This document shows positions 28,041 to 38,939 of a stretch of DNA of 64,000 nt, piece after piece. The notes under the pieces were generated by a model that was not told the DNA's origin, did no database searches, and saw only the letters and a list, made by a program, of their open reading frames with translations. The position numbers and the translations under genes are program-made. Each line of letters opens with the position of its first letter. Position 1 is the first letter of the stretch. Source of the DNA: Sphingomonas glacialis (GTDB lineage: Bacteria; Pseudomonadota; Alphaproteobacteria; Sphingomonadales; Sphingomonadaceae); NCBI RefSeq assembly GCF_014653575.1, contig NZ_BNAQ01000002.1, forward strand, positions 248,001 through 312,000, in the 5' to 3' direction.

Positions 28041-28312
28041 GTGAAGATCAGCTTTGACCCCGCCAGCGTGCTCTCGCGCTAAGCGAGCGCGGACTTGACT
28101 TCGTCGACGCCGGACAAGTGTTCGACGGGCCGCAGTTCACGCTCGAGGACATCCGCTTCCCCTACCCGGAACGGCGCTATGCGACGTTTGGGCTGATAGA
28201 GGATCGCTTGATCGTCCTGGTCTGGGCCGAAGCTGAAGAGCGACGACGCATCATTTCGATGAGGAAGGCGAATGACCGACCAGTCACCAAATCCCGATCC
28301 CGCCTGGCTTGA
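28041..28312 (+). pseudogene. brnT: BrnT-type toxin gene, frameshifted
   Basis: The GTG at 28041 begins KISFDPA, the canonical BrnT N-terminus, but the frame hits TAA at 28080. One base back in phase (frame of 28079), the rest of BrnT continues: RALALSERGLDF, VFDGPQFTLED, YATFGLIEDRLIVLVW, RRRIISMRKAND. Restoring one A at about 28065 (GCCAGCGT to GCCAAGCGT) would give a normal BrnT of about 90 residues. BrnT is a RelE-fold ribonuclease; this copy should be inactive unless frameshifting occurs. It overlaps brnA. Confidence 0.82.
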
Positions 28313-28576
28313 TCCAGCCGACGACGCGCCAGAATGGACCGGCGAGATACTCGACACTGCCGAATTCGCAATCGGCGGGACGGTGAGCCGCCCGGCGACG
28401 GGCTATCTCGGCCCGAACGGCGTCATGCGCGGCCGCCCGCCCGAGCGCGGCGCGGCGCGGCGAAGCGGCGAGTGACACTGCGGCACGACCCAGACGTAAG
28501 CAACCGCTTCCGCGCCGAGGGGCCGGGGTGGCAGGGACGGATGAATGCGGCGCTTAGGAAGGCGGTTGGGTTGTAA
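28272..28576 (+). pseudogene. brnA: BrnA-type antitoxin gene, frameshifted
   Basis: The ATG at 28272 encodes DPADDAPEWTGEILDTAEF and RGRPPERGAA, as in BrnA antitoxins, but this frame stops at 28475. The conserved ribbon-helix-helix C-terminus (KRRVTLRHDPDVSNRF, EGPGWQGRMNAALRKA) is in the -1 frame and ends at 28576. The break falls in a CGGCG-type simple repeat (about 28448-28462), consistent with a one-base slippage loss. Fusion of both parts would give an antitoxin of about 100 residues. Partner of the broken brnT. Confidence 0.8.
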
Positions 28577-28679
28577 ATAGCCTCGGTTCACCGTCTGTTG
28601 TTAAAAGCACCACGGGGTACTCTTCCGCGAACCTCAATTCATAAGGAGGCGATCTACCGCAGCAAAACTATCCGAGCCG

Positions 28680-29651
28680 TTAATCGATATCTACATCAGA
28701 GCTTGGATCATATGTTACAAAGTCTATTAGCTTATCGCTCCAATCAAGTTCGTCCAATGATTTTAATACACCTTCTTCATCGAATATTATGTTGTGTATT
28801 TTTAACAGTGGATGCGGACTTTCAACCGAATCATATTTCTTACTAATCCACTCTTGAACGTCGGGTTCGTCCCACTTTAGCTTATCGACCATAAAGAATT
28901 GCCGAGATCTAAGCCAGTCCTGCATTTCTTGGTTAGTCGAGAAGAACACCCTATACTTTACATTTAGCAATTTCTTTAGTCTCGAAAAGGCTGGGTGCTG
29001 CAATGCAACTAGCGAACTAACCGTGGGCGAGCTATCGGCATTTTTAGAAGAAATTTCGTCGATAATCTGGCGTAAGGTTGTCAATCCTTGGGACAGCTCT
29101 TGAGCTATTGTGACTTGGCCGGATATTCCAGACTCCTGCAATAACCTTTGAAACAATCCTGACCACTGCTCTTTCAATATCGTAATAATCGATTCAGAAT
29201 CATCGAATGAGAAGATAGCATTATTAAACGGAAGATCATATAGGTCCTCGATGAATTGATATATAGCAACATTGTCTACGTGAGCCCAGCTTATTTGAGC
29301 ATTTTTGTTTTTCCTGTATGTATTAAATTCAGATAAAACGTTTCTATCTACAAATATATATACTTGCTTGCCAAGTTCTAAAGCAGTTCTCAACTCATTT
29401 TGACTAATAGACCCATTCCCATCCGAGGACGTCGAACCGAATCGACCACCGATTATAGATACTACGATATCACAACTTCGTATTTCATCGTAGCAATACA
29501 TATCTAAGGGGGAAGTTTTGCCATAGGCGATACTCCCAACTTCGTTCAAGGTAACATCATAACCCATGCTTCGGATGAATGCTGATATTGCTACACGCAC
29601 GTTCTTTAGGTCGTAATAAGTAGAGCTCAAAAATACCCTTGGATGTGCCAT
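28680..29651 (-). CDS. Stand-alone DUF4062-domain protein (candidate defence gene)
   Basis: 323 residues. The N-terminal about 90 residues match DUF4062: RVFLSSTYYDLKNVR, SMGYDVTLNEVGSIAYGK, SPLDMYCYDEIRSCDIVVSI, IGGRFGS. This Rossmann-like domain often sits at the N-terminus of large NACHT/STAND or AAA proteins thought to act in phage defence or signalling. Here it is followed only by about 230 residues with a possible coiled coil and no P-loop. The gene is strikingly AT-rich with AT-ending codons, unlike all neighbours, so it is horizontally acquired. ATG at 29651; an AGG-type site lies upstream. Confidence 0.82.
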   Translation of the reverse strand: MAHPRVFLSSTYYDLKNVRVAISAFIRSMGYDVTLNEVGSIAYGKTSPLDMYCYDEIRSCDIVVSIIGGRFGSTSSDGNGSISQNELRTALELGKQVYIFVDRNVLSEFNTYRKNKNAQISWAHVDNVAIYQFIEDLYDLPFNNAIFSFDDSESIITILKEQWSGLFQRLLQESGISGQVTIAQELSQGLTTLRQIIDEISSKNADSSPTVSSLVALQHPAFSRLKKLLNVKYRVFFSTNQEMQDWLRSRQFFMVDKLKWDEPDVQEWISKKYDSVESPHPLLKIHNIIFDEEGVLKSLDELDWSDKLIDFVTYDPSSDVDID

Positions 29652-29858
29652 TTCCTACCCTCAAAGTGCCTGCATAACGTGAGCTTATAGATGGCGTAGG
29701 CGTGGCGCTACAGACCTTAGACGTTGGAACGAACCTTTTCCGACAATTGGGTAAGTGGACCGCTCGTCTCGCAGTTTCTGTTAAAAATCCCGCGATTTAG
29801 CTTCGCAGCCATGGTACTCGAGCACAAACGCAGCAGTCAGCATACTTTGTGGAGACGA

Positions 29859-30110
29859 TCAATTAGCCTGCGCCGGAACAGCGAGCCTTTCAATGACACC
29901 TGCGCCTATGTTCCCGATACACTTAGGCCAGGCTTGTCCGGGGCGGTTCTCCAACAGCAGCTTGCGATAGCAACCGGCGATGCTTCCTTCCGTCTTGGCC
30001 AACTTTTCCGGGGCGACCTGCGCTGACATCTCGCCGCCATTGAAGCCTCCCTTACGCCCACCTTCTAGCACCCAGTCGGTGGTATTGAAGACGTCATGCT
30101 TCGCACCCGG
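29859..30110 (-). pseudogene. Decayed 3' fragment of a second uvrA-like gene
   Basis: Read on the minus strand, this open frame encodes KHDVFNTTDWVLEGGRKGG, FNGGEMSAQVAPEKLAKTEGS and IAGCYRKLLLE. It aligns with the C-terminus of the intact UvrA next door ([48 protein letters not shown]). Upstream of 30110 the frame is closed by a stop, and no other UvrA part is present. Identity is only moderate, so it derives from a diverged uvrA-like gene rather than a recent duplication. The rest of the 29652-30166 gap shows no gene. Confidence 0.75.
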
Positions 30111-30166
30111 TCAGTCGATCATACCCCCGACCTCCTCGACCTGCGACCACCGCAACCCCGTCGCCG

Positions 30167-33064
<2,898 letters not shown>

Positions 33065-33164
33065 GGGAGCGGTTTGTTCCAGATTTGTTCGGATGGCGCA
33101 AGCGACCGGTTGCAGGGGCGAGATGGGGCGTTAAACTCGCAACGACAAGGTTTGGGGGCAAGCG

Positions 33165-33974
33165 ATGAAGACGATGCTGATTGCGGCGCTGCTCGCGCTC
33201 GCGGGGCCCGCGCCCGCCGACGTGCCATTGCAGCCGACCGGCAAATGGACCGTCGAATATGCCGATGCGGCGTGCATCCTGTCACGCGACTATGGTCCAA
33301 GCAATGCGCGAATGGCGCTCGGCATCAATCCTTCGCCGCTTGCTTCAGGCCTCGAAGTCGTAACCGTCACGCCAGGCGCGAAGACGACGCGATACCGTCC
33401 GATGAAAGGCACGCTCACGCTCCAACCGTCGGGCCGGACGATCGACAGCGATATCTCGGTTTACGAGATCAAGGAGAAGAACCAGACCATTACGACCCTC
33501 ACGACCGAGGGGGATGTGGCAACCGAAATCCTGCGCTCGTCATCCTTGTCCGTCACCTTGGCGAATGGATCGCGTACTGCGTTTGCCATACCGGGGATGT
33601 CGGGGGCAGCGGGTGCGCTAAAGGCATGCCAGGACGATCTGCTTCACCAGTGGGGGATCGACCCGGCAGAGCGCGATTTGCCGTCGCTGGCGAACGGTAG
33701 TGCATCGCCTGCACAGTGGATCACAAATGACGATTATCCCTCATCGGCCGTGGGGGCTGGAATACAGGGTACTTCGACCATCGTCTGGACCATACGGACC
33801 GACGGCAAGGTCGGCGATTGTCGGGTCGTCCAGTCGAGCGGATCAAAAGCGTTGGACGACGCGTCCTGCGGCGCGATCAGCAAGCGCGGCCGGTATCAGC
33901 CCCCGCTCGGGGTCGATGGAACGCCACAGGTGCGGCACGCCATGCGCAAAATTGTCTGGCGCCTGCCGTATTAG
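33165..33974 (+). CDS. Secreted protein with TonB C-terminal domain
   Basis: 269 residues. A signal peptide (MKTMLIAALLALAGPAPA) is followed by a novel-looking domain of about 160 residues and a TonB C-terminal fold: SAVGAGIQGTSTIVWTIRTD, GDCRVVQSSGSKALDDASC and a YQPP segment. Unlike true TonB it has a cleavable-type signal and no Pro-rich linker, so energy transduction is doubtful; this layout is common in sphingomonad 'energy transducer TonB' annotations. It diverges from uvrA. Confidence 0.85.
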   Translation: MKTMLIAALLALAGPAPADVPLQPTGKWTVEYADAACILSRDYGPSNARMALGINPSPLASGLEVVTVTPGAKTTRYRPMKGTLTLQPSGRTIDSDISVYEIKEKNQTITTLTTEGDVATEILRSSSLSVTLANGSRTAFAIPGMSGAAGALKACQDDLLHQWGIDPAERDLPSLANGSASPAQWITNDDYPSSAVGAGIQGTSTIVWTIRTDGKVGDCRVVQSSGSKALDDASCGAISKRGRYQPPLGVDGTPQVRHAMRKIVWRLPY

Positions 33975-33978
33975 AGTT

Positions 33979-33997
33979 AGGCGCCGCTCGGGCGCCT
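33979..33997. terminator. Possible bidirectional terminator hairpin
   Basis: AGGCGCC-GCTC-GGGCGCCT forms a stem of seven to eight base pairs between two convergent genes. It is followed only by CGAAAAT, so there is no strong U-tract on the plus strand. Confidence 0.4.
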
Positions 33998-34007
33998 CGA
34001 AAATCCG

Positions 34008-34637
34008 TCAGATCTTGCCATAGGCCGGCAACGCCAGCCGCCACCTGATGGCCGCAGCCCGCAGGGCAAAACCGCACGCAGCGGCGATCGGCGCGGCGAG
34101 GCTTGGCGCGACGCCCGCGCTCACCAGAACGACATACGACCCCGACGCCAGCGCCGCCGCGGTCACATACAATTCCGGCCGCATCAAGATCGACGGCTCG
34201 CCCGCGAGCACGTCGCGGATGACGCCGCCGATGCACGCCGTCACCACGCCCATCAGCGCCGCCGGCACCGGCGGGATGCCGAATGCGAGCGCCTTCGCCG
34301 CGCCGAACACGGCATAGGCGGCCAGGCCTACCGCATCGAGCCAGTCGAGCGCAGTGCCCTTCCACCAGCGCTCGGGCGTCGTCCACACCAGCACCGCGAC
34401 CGCAAGGCAGATCCCCGCGACGAAGCGATCATGCACCCAGAAGACCGGCGCGCCGATCAGCAGGTCGCGCACCGATCCGCCGCCGACCCCGGTAATCAGC
34501 GCGAAGAAGGTGGCGGTGACAAGCGTCTGGCGATGCCGGATTGCGGCGAGCGCACCGGTGATCGCGAACACGGCGATCCCGAACAGATCGAGCCAGGGCA
34601 GCGCAGAGCCGAATTGCCAGGGAAATTGCGAGGGCAT
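34008..34637 (-). CDS. Trimeric intracellular cation (TRIC/UPF0126) family channel
   Basis: 209 residues with seven membrane segments and two family repeats of the type LFGIAVFAITGALAAIR and GLAAYAVFGAAKAL. Each repeat is followed by a glycine-rich kink, GVGGGSVRDLL and ACIGGVIRDVLAG. Prokaryotic TRIC proteins form trimeric potassium-permeable channels. It overlaps no neighbour and its ATG at 34637 is clear. Confidence 0.93.
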   Translation of the reverse strand: MPSQFPWQFGSALPWLDLFGIAVFAITGALAAIRHRQTLVTATFFALITGVGGGSVRDLLIGAPVFWVHDRFVAGICLAVAVLVWTTPERWWKGTALDWLDAVGLAAYAVFGAAKALAFGIPPVPAALMGVVTACIGGVIRDVLAGEPSILMRPELYVTAAALASGSYVVLVSAGVAPSLAAPIAAACGFALRAAAIRWRLALPAYGKI

Positions 34638-34707
34638 CGCAGCGCTCTACCCGCGCAAGGCGCGCGAGGGAATGCGGCGCGCGACACCGGGTCGCGCGCC
34701 GCAGCGA

Positions 34708-34992
34708 TCAGCGGACGGCCGCCGCTTCGTTGGCGACGACTTCGCCGCGCTGTTCGGGCGTCATCGCGCTTGCGTTGACATCGGCGGCGCGGATCGCGTC
34801 GGCGCGTTCGTCGCCGGTCTTGCGCTCCTGCTTGGCCTGCTCCTCGAGGTCCTTGGCGTTGGCCTCCATCGCGTCGGCGCGGTTGTCGGCAGCCTTCTCG
34901 ACTTGCTTGGCGAGCTTGCCGTCGCCATTGCCGCCGCATGCGGCGAGCGGGAGTGCGACCAGCGCCAGCGCCGCGATCATCGTCTTCTTCAT
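34708..34992 (-). CDS. Small lipoprotein with a charged helical tail
   Basis: 94 residues. MKKTMIAALALVALPLAAC is a lipoprotein signal with a lipobox. The mature part is a long charged helix (QVEKAADNRADAMEANAKDL) ending AMTPEQRGEVVANEAAAVR. It has an AGGGG ribosome-binding site. Role unknown. Confidence 0.85.
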   Translation of the reverse strand: MKKTMIAALALVALPLAACGGNGDGKLAKQVEKAADNRADAMEANAKDLEEQAKQERKTGDERADAIRAADVNASAMTPEQRGEVVANEAAAVR

Positions 34993-35118
34993 GTGAAACC
35001 CCTGTTGGACACGTACCGTGATGGTACGCGCGGGAAAACCGCCGTGCGCGCGGATCGTTCCGCCTGCGCAGCGAGCGCGACGCTGGCATCGGCGCGGGGC
35101 ATCGGGCATGATCGCGCG

Positions 35119-35766
35119 ATGCGACGGTATCAGCGCTCCACCCTCCTCTTTGCAGCGTGCCTCACCGGGTTGGCGGGGTTCGTCGATGCGCTCGCCTATT
35201 CGAGCATGGGCGGCTTCTTCGCTTCGTTCATGAGCGGCAACACGACGCGGCTCGGCGTGTCGCTGGCAACCGGCGCGACGCACGATGCGCGGATCGGGGC
35301 GGGGTTGATCTTGAGCTTCGTCAGCGGCGTGGTGGCGGCGGCGATCATCGGACGTTCGCGGCCACACCATCAGCGCGTCGCGGTGATGGCGCTGGTCACG
35401 CTGCTGCTCGGCGGCGCGGCGCTGTTTGCGCCATATCATCCGGTCATCGTGCCGCTGCTGCTGCTGGCGACCGCGATGGGGGCGGAGAACGGCGTGTTCA
35501 CGCGCGATGGCGAGGTCAGCATCGGGCTGACCTACATGACCGGCGCGCTGGTGCGGATCGGCCAGGGGCTCGCCGCCGCGCTGATGGGCGAAGGACCACG
35601 CTGGGACTGGGCGCGCTATCTTGGGTTGTGGCTGGGGTTCGGCGCGGGGGTGATCACGGGCGCGCGGTGTTATGCGGCGTACGGGACCGGCGCGCTGTGG
35701 ATCGCGGCGGGGGCGGCGGCGGTGCTGACGGTTGGGGCGCGGGCTACGCAGCGCGATACGGCGTAA
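35119..35766 (+). CDS. YoaK/DUF1275 family membrane protein
   Basis: 215 residues with about six membrane segments. The hallmark N-terminal motif is present: GLAGFVDALAYSSMGGFFASFMSGNTT, the DUF1275 signature with its SGNT turn. A second segment, ATAMGAENGVF, matches the usual AxxMGxQN. Function in bacteria is unknown. Start at ATG 35119. Confidence 0.9.
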   Translation: MRRYQRSTLLFAACLTGLAGFVDALAYSSMGGFFASFMSGNTTRLGVSLATGATHDARIGAGLILSFVSGVVAAAIIGRSRPHHQRVAVMALVTLLLGGAALFAPYHPVIVPLLLLATAMGAENGVFTRDGEVSIGLTYMTGALVRIGQGLAAALMGEGPRWDWARYLGLWLGFGAGVITGARCYAAYGTGALWIAAGAAAVLTVGARATQRDTA

Positions 35767-35800
35767 GGGCGCGGGCCGACCGAGCAGATGCAACCGAGCC

Positions 35801-35907
35801 GTTCCCCGGCGAAGGCCGGGGCCCAGTCGTGCTGGAGGCGACGATCGCGCGACACCGCTCGCTTACCTCCGCCCTTGCTACTGGGCCCCGGCCTTCGCCG
35901 GGGAACG
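35801..35907. repeat. Palindromic intergenic repeat, type B
   Basis: The arms GTTCCCCGGCGAAGGCCGGG and CCCGGCCTTCGCCGGGGAAC are nearly perfect complements around a variable centre. Confidence 0.88.
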
Positions 35908-35940
35908 GGGGTGTGGCCGGTTGGCTTCCTAGTTGGCAGC

Positions 35941-36028
35941 GGCGTGGCAAAGCCACGCCGTCGGTCGGCGCTTTGGGCGCCGCCGGCCGGTCTGATCGCG
36001 GCGGGGCCGCGCCGTAGCTTTGCTACGG
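35941..36028. repeat. Cluster of triplet-loop hairpins
   Basis: GGCGTGGC-AAA-GCCACGCC (35941-35959), a CGGCGC-TTTG-GGCGCCG element and CCGTAGC-TTT-GCTACGG (36012-36028) follow one another. They resemble the hairpins at 27946-27990. Confidence 0.75.
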
Positions 36029-36044
36029 CTTGGCGCGATCAGCC

Positions 36045-37451
36045 TCAGACGTGGATCGCCTTCCCTCTCACCGCCATCGCCGCTTCCTTGATCGCCTCGC
36101 TATGCGTCGGATGCGCATGGCAGGTGTAGGCGATGTCCTCGCTCGTCGCGCCCATCTCCATGCCGAGCGCAGCCTCGGCGATCATCGTGCCCGCAGGCAC
36201 CGCGATCGCCCAGACGCCGAGCACGCGGTCGGACTTGGCATCGGCGATGATCTTCACGAAGCCGTCGGGATCATGATTGGTCTTGGCGCGGCTGTTGCCC
36301 GCCATCGGGAACTTGCCGACCTTGATCTCGCCGCCGTTCTTGGTCGCCTGCTCGCGCGCGACTTCCTCGGTGAGGCCGACGCCGGCGATCTCGGGCCAAG
36401 TGTAGACCACGCTCGGGATCACCGCGTGGTTCACGATGCCGGTGTGGCCCGCGATGTTCTCGGCGACCGCAATGCCCTCGTCCTCGGCCTTGTGCGCGAG
36501 CATCGGGCCCGGAATCACGTCGCCGATCGCCCATACGCCGGGGACGCTCGTCTGGAAGCGGTGATCGGTGTCGATCTGGCCGCGCGGGTTGGTCGAGAGA
36601 CCCGCGTTCTCGAGCGCGAGGCCGTCGGTGTTGGGACGGCGGCCGATCGAGACGAGCACGCAATCCGCTTCGATCGTCTCGGCTGGGCCGCCGGCCGACG
36701 GCTCGACCGTCAGTGTCGCCTTGTCGCCGTTGACGGTGACGCCGGTGACCTTGGTCGAGAGCTTGAATTCGATGCCCTGCTTCTTGAAGACCTTGTTCGA
36801 TTCCTTGCGGATATCGCCGTCGAAGCCGGGAAGGATCTGGTCGAGATACTCGACGCAGGTGACGCGCGCGCCGAGCCGGCGCCACACGCTGCCGAGCTCG
36901 AGCCCGATCACGCCGCCGCCGATCACGACCATATGCTCGGGCACCTTGTCGAGCTCGAGCGCGCCGGTCGAATCGACGATGATCTTCTGGTCAACGGTGA
37001 CGCCGGGGAGCGGGGTGACCGACGAGCCCGTCGCGATGACGATGTCCTTGGCGGTGACGGTCTGCTCGCCGACCTGGACGGTATGCGCGTCGACGAACGC
37101 GCCGCGGCCCTTGAGCCAGGTGACCTTGTTCTTCTTGAACAGGAAGGCGATGCCGCCGGTCAGCTGGTTGACCGCGTCGAGCCGCTGCGCGTGCATCTGC
37201 GGAAGGTCGAGCTCGGGCGTGACCTTGATGCCGAGCTTGGCCATCGTGCCGTTGGCGGCGGCGTCGAAATACTCGCTCGCGTGGAGCAGCGCCTTCGACG
37301 GGATGCAGCCGACGTTGAGGCAGGTGCCGCCTAACGTCTCGCGCGATTCGACGCAGGCAGTGCGCAGGCCGAGCTGGGCGGCGCGGATCGCCGCGACGTA
37401 GCCGCCGGGGCCCGAGCCGATGATGAGAACGTCGTAATCGTAGTCAGCCAT
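36045..37451 (-). CDS. lpd: Dihydrolipoyl dehydrogenase (E3)
   Basis: 468 residues. It reoxidises the lipoyl groups of 2-oxoglutarate dehydrogenase and related complexes. It shows FAD motif DVLIIGSGPGGYVAA, the redox disulfide GGTCLNVGCIPSK, NAD motif VVIGGGVIGLELGSVW near residue 180, GRRPNTDGL, and the C-terminal HAHPTHSE with the catalytic His-Glu. Last gene of the mdh-sucD-sucA-sucB-lpd run, separated from sucB by a repeat. Confidence 0.96.
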   Translation of the reverse strand: MADYDYDVLIIGSGPGGYVAAIRAAQLGLRTACVESRETLGGTCLNVGCIPSKALLHASEYFDAAANGTMAKLGIKVTPELDLPQMHAQRLDAVNQLTGGIAFLFKKNKVTWLKGRGAFVDAHTVQVGEQTVTAKDIVIATGSSVTPLPGVTVDQKIIVDSTGALELDKVPEHMVVIGGGVIGLELGSVWRRLGARVTCVEYLDQILPGFDGDIRKESNKVFKKQGIEFKLSTKVTGVTVNGDKATLTVEPSAGGPAETIEADCVLVSIGRRPNTDGLALENAGLSTNPRGQIDTDHRFQTSVPGVWAIGDVIPGPMLAHKAEDEGIAVAENIAGHTGIVNHAVIPSVVYTWPEIAGVGLTEEVAREQATKNGGEIKVGKFPMAGNSRAKTNHDPDGFVKIIADAKSDRVLGVWAIAVPAGTMIAEAALGMEMGATSEDIAYTCHAHPTHSEAIKEAAMAVRGKAIHV

Positions 37452-37459
37452 GTGTCACT

Positions 37460-37544
37460 CCGTTCGCCCCGAGCTTGCCGAGGGGCTGCCTTCTCTTCCG
37501 TCCGACAGACAAGGACAGTGCTTCGACAAGCTCAGCACGAACGG
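37460..37544. repeat. Intergenic repeat, type E, diverged
   Basis: CGTTCGCCCCGAGCTTGCCG and CTTCGACAAGCTCAGCACG arms, ending CGAACGG, fill the sucB-lpd gap. Confidence 0.75.
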
Positions 37545-37568
37545 AATATGGGTAGATGCGATCCGATA

Positions 37569-38825
37569 TTACAGGTCGATCAGGATCCGCGTCGGATCTT
37601 CGATCGCATTCTTGAGCGCGACGAGGAACGTCACCGCTTCGCGACCGTCGATCAGGCGGTGATCGTAGCTCAAAGCGAGGTACATCATCGGGCGGATCAC
37701 GATCTGGCCGTTGACGACGACCGCGCGGTCCTCGATGCGGTGCAGGCCAAGCACGGCGGCCTGCGGCGGGTTGATGATCGGGGTCGACATCAGCGAGCCG
37801 AACACGCCGCCGTTCGAGATGGTGAAGGTACCGCCCTTCATCTCGTCCATCTTGAGCGTGCCGTCCTTGGCGCGCTTGCCGAAATCGCCGATCGTCTTCT
37901 CGACCTGCGCGACCGACATCTGATCGGCATCGCGCACCACCGGCACGACGAGCCCGCCCGGCGACGACACCGCGACCGAGATGTCGGCATAATCGTGATA
38001 GACGATCTCATCGCCCTCGATCGAAGCGTTGACGCTGGGGATGTCCTTGAGCGCGAGGCACGCCGCCTTCACGAAGAAGCCCATAAAGCCGAGGCGGACG
38101 CCGTGCTTCTTCTCGAACAGATCCTTGTACTTCGCGCGCGCCTCGATGACCGCGGTCATGTCGACGTCGTTGAAGGTCGTCAGCAGCGCTGCCGTGTTCT
38201 GCGCTTCCTTGAGGCGCTTGGCGATCGTCTGGCGCAGGCGCGTCATGCGGACGCGCTCTTCCTTGCGACCGGTCGAGGCAGCAACCGAAGCCGAGACCGG
38301 CGGCGCGGCGGCGGGTGCCGGGGCGGGCGCCGGGGTCGAGGCGGCAGCGGCGGCGACGTCGTCCTTGGTCAGGCGGCCATCCTTGCCGGTGCCCTTGACG
38401 GTCGCGGGGTCGACTCCGTGCTCGAGCACCGCGCGGCGGACCGACGGCGAAAGCGCGGCGGGGGTGTCGCGCGGGTCGGAGGCAGGCGCCTGCTGGCCGG
38501 CGGTCGCGGCGGGCGATGCCTGGGCCTCAGCCGCGGGCGACTGGAGCACGGCGGGCTGCGGCGCGGCAGCGGTGGCGGGCGCGCCCTCGCCTGCGTCGAT
38601 CGTCGCGATCATGGCGCCGACCAAGACGGTGTCACCGACCTGCACCGCGTGCTGGCCCATCACGCCGGCGACGGGCGACGGGACTTCGACCGAGACCTTG
38701 TCGGTCTCGAGGCTGGCGATCGGCTCGTCGACCGCGACCTTGTCGCCGGGCTGCTTGAGCCATTCGCCGAGCGTCGCTTCGGTGATCGATTCACCGAGTA
38801 CCGGTACTGTGACTTCGGTTGCCAT
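37569..38825 (-). CDS. sucB: 2-oxoglutarate dehydrogenase E2 (dihydrolipoyl succinyltransferase)
   Basis: 418 residues. The lipoyl domain carries the lysine in [13 protein letters not shown] near residue 43. An Ala/Pro-rich linker follows. The E3-binding domain is [20 protein letters not shown], and a second linker leads to the catalytic domain ending [13 protein letters not shown] with catalytic His and Asp. The start is [13 protein letters not shown] at 38825; the longer frame runs into a repeat. It lies between sucA and lpd. Confidence 0.96.
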   Translation of the reverse strand: MATEVTVPVLGESITEATLGEWLKQPGDKVAVDEPIASLETDKVSVEVPSPVAGVMGQHAVQVGDTVLVGAMIATIDAGEGAPATAAAPQPAVLQSPAAEAQASPAATAGQQAPASDPRDTPAALSPSVRRAVLEHGVDPATVKGTGKDGRLTKDDVAAAAASTPAPAPAPAAAPPVSASVAASTGRKEERVRMTRLRQTIAKRLKEAQNTAALLTTFNDVDMTAVIEARAKYKDLFEKKHGVRLGFMGFFVKAACLALKDIPSVNASIEGDEIVYHDYADISVAVSSPGGLVVPVVRDADQMSVAQVEKTIGDFGKRAKDGTLKMDEMKGGTFTISNGGVFGSLMSTPIINPPQAAVLGLHRIEDRAVVVNGQIVIRPMMYLALSYDHRLIDGREAVTFLVALKNAIEDPTRILIDL

Positions 38826-38841
38826 ATCAGCCTCTTTTCTC

Positions 38842-38936
38842 TTCCCCGGCGAAGGCCGGGGCCCAGGTGCGCAACGCTTGCCGATCAAGCGCTGCGCGAA
38901 ATTACGAAGGCCCGGCTGCTCGCGCAGCCGGGGTAA
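38842..38936. repeat. Palindromic intergenic repeat, type B, partly degenerate
   Basis: The left arm CTTCCCCGGCGAAGGCCGGG is intact. The right half has been replaced by CCCGGCTGCTCGCGCAGCCGGG, itself a hairpin. It lies in the sucA-sucB gap. Confidence 0.7.
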
Positions 38937-38939
38937 CGA

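Noticed and set aside
28118-28312. BrnT fragment as a separate short gene starting at GTG 28118
   Set aside because: The conserved BrnT N-terminus lies upstream in another frame, so this is the tail of a frameshifted gene rather than an independent start.
29724-30026. Plus-strand frame of 100 codons between the DUF4062 gene and uvrA
   Set aside because: No signal peptide, domain or RBS; it overlaps antisense with the uvrA-like remnant, which explains the sequence better.
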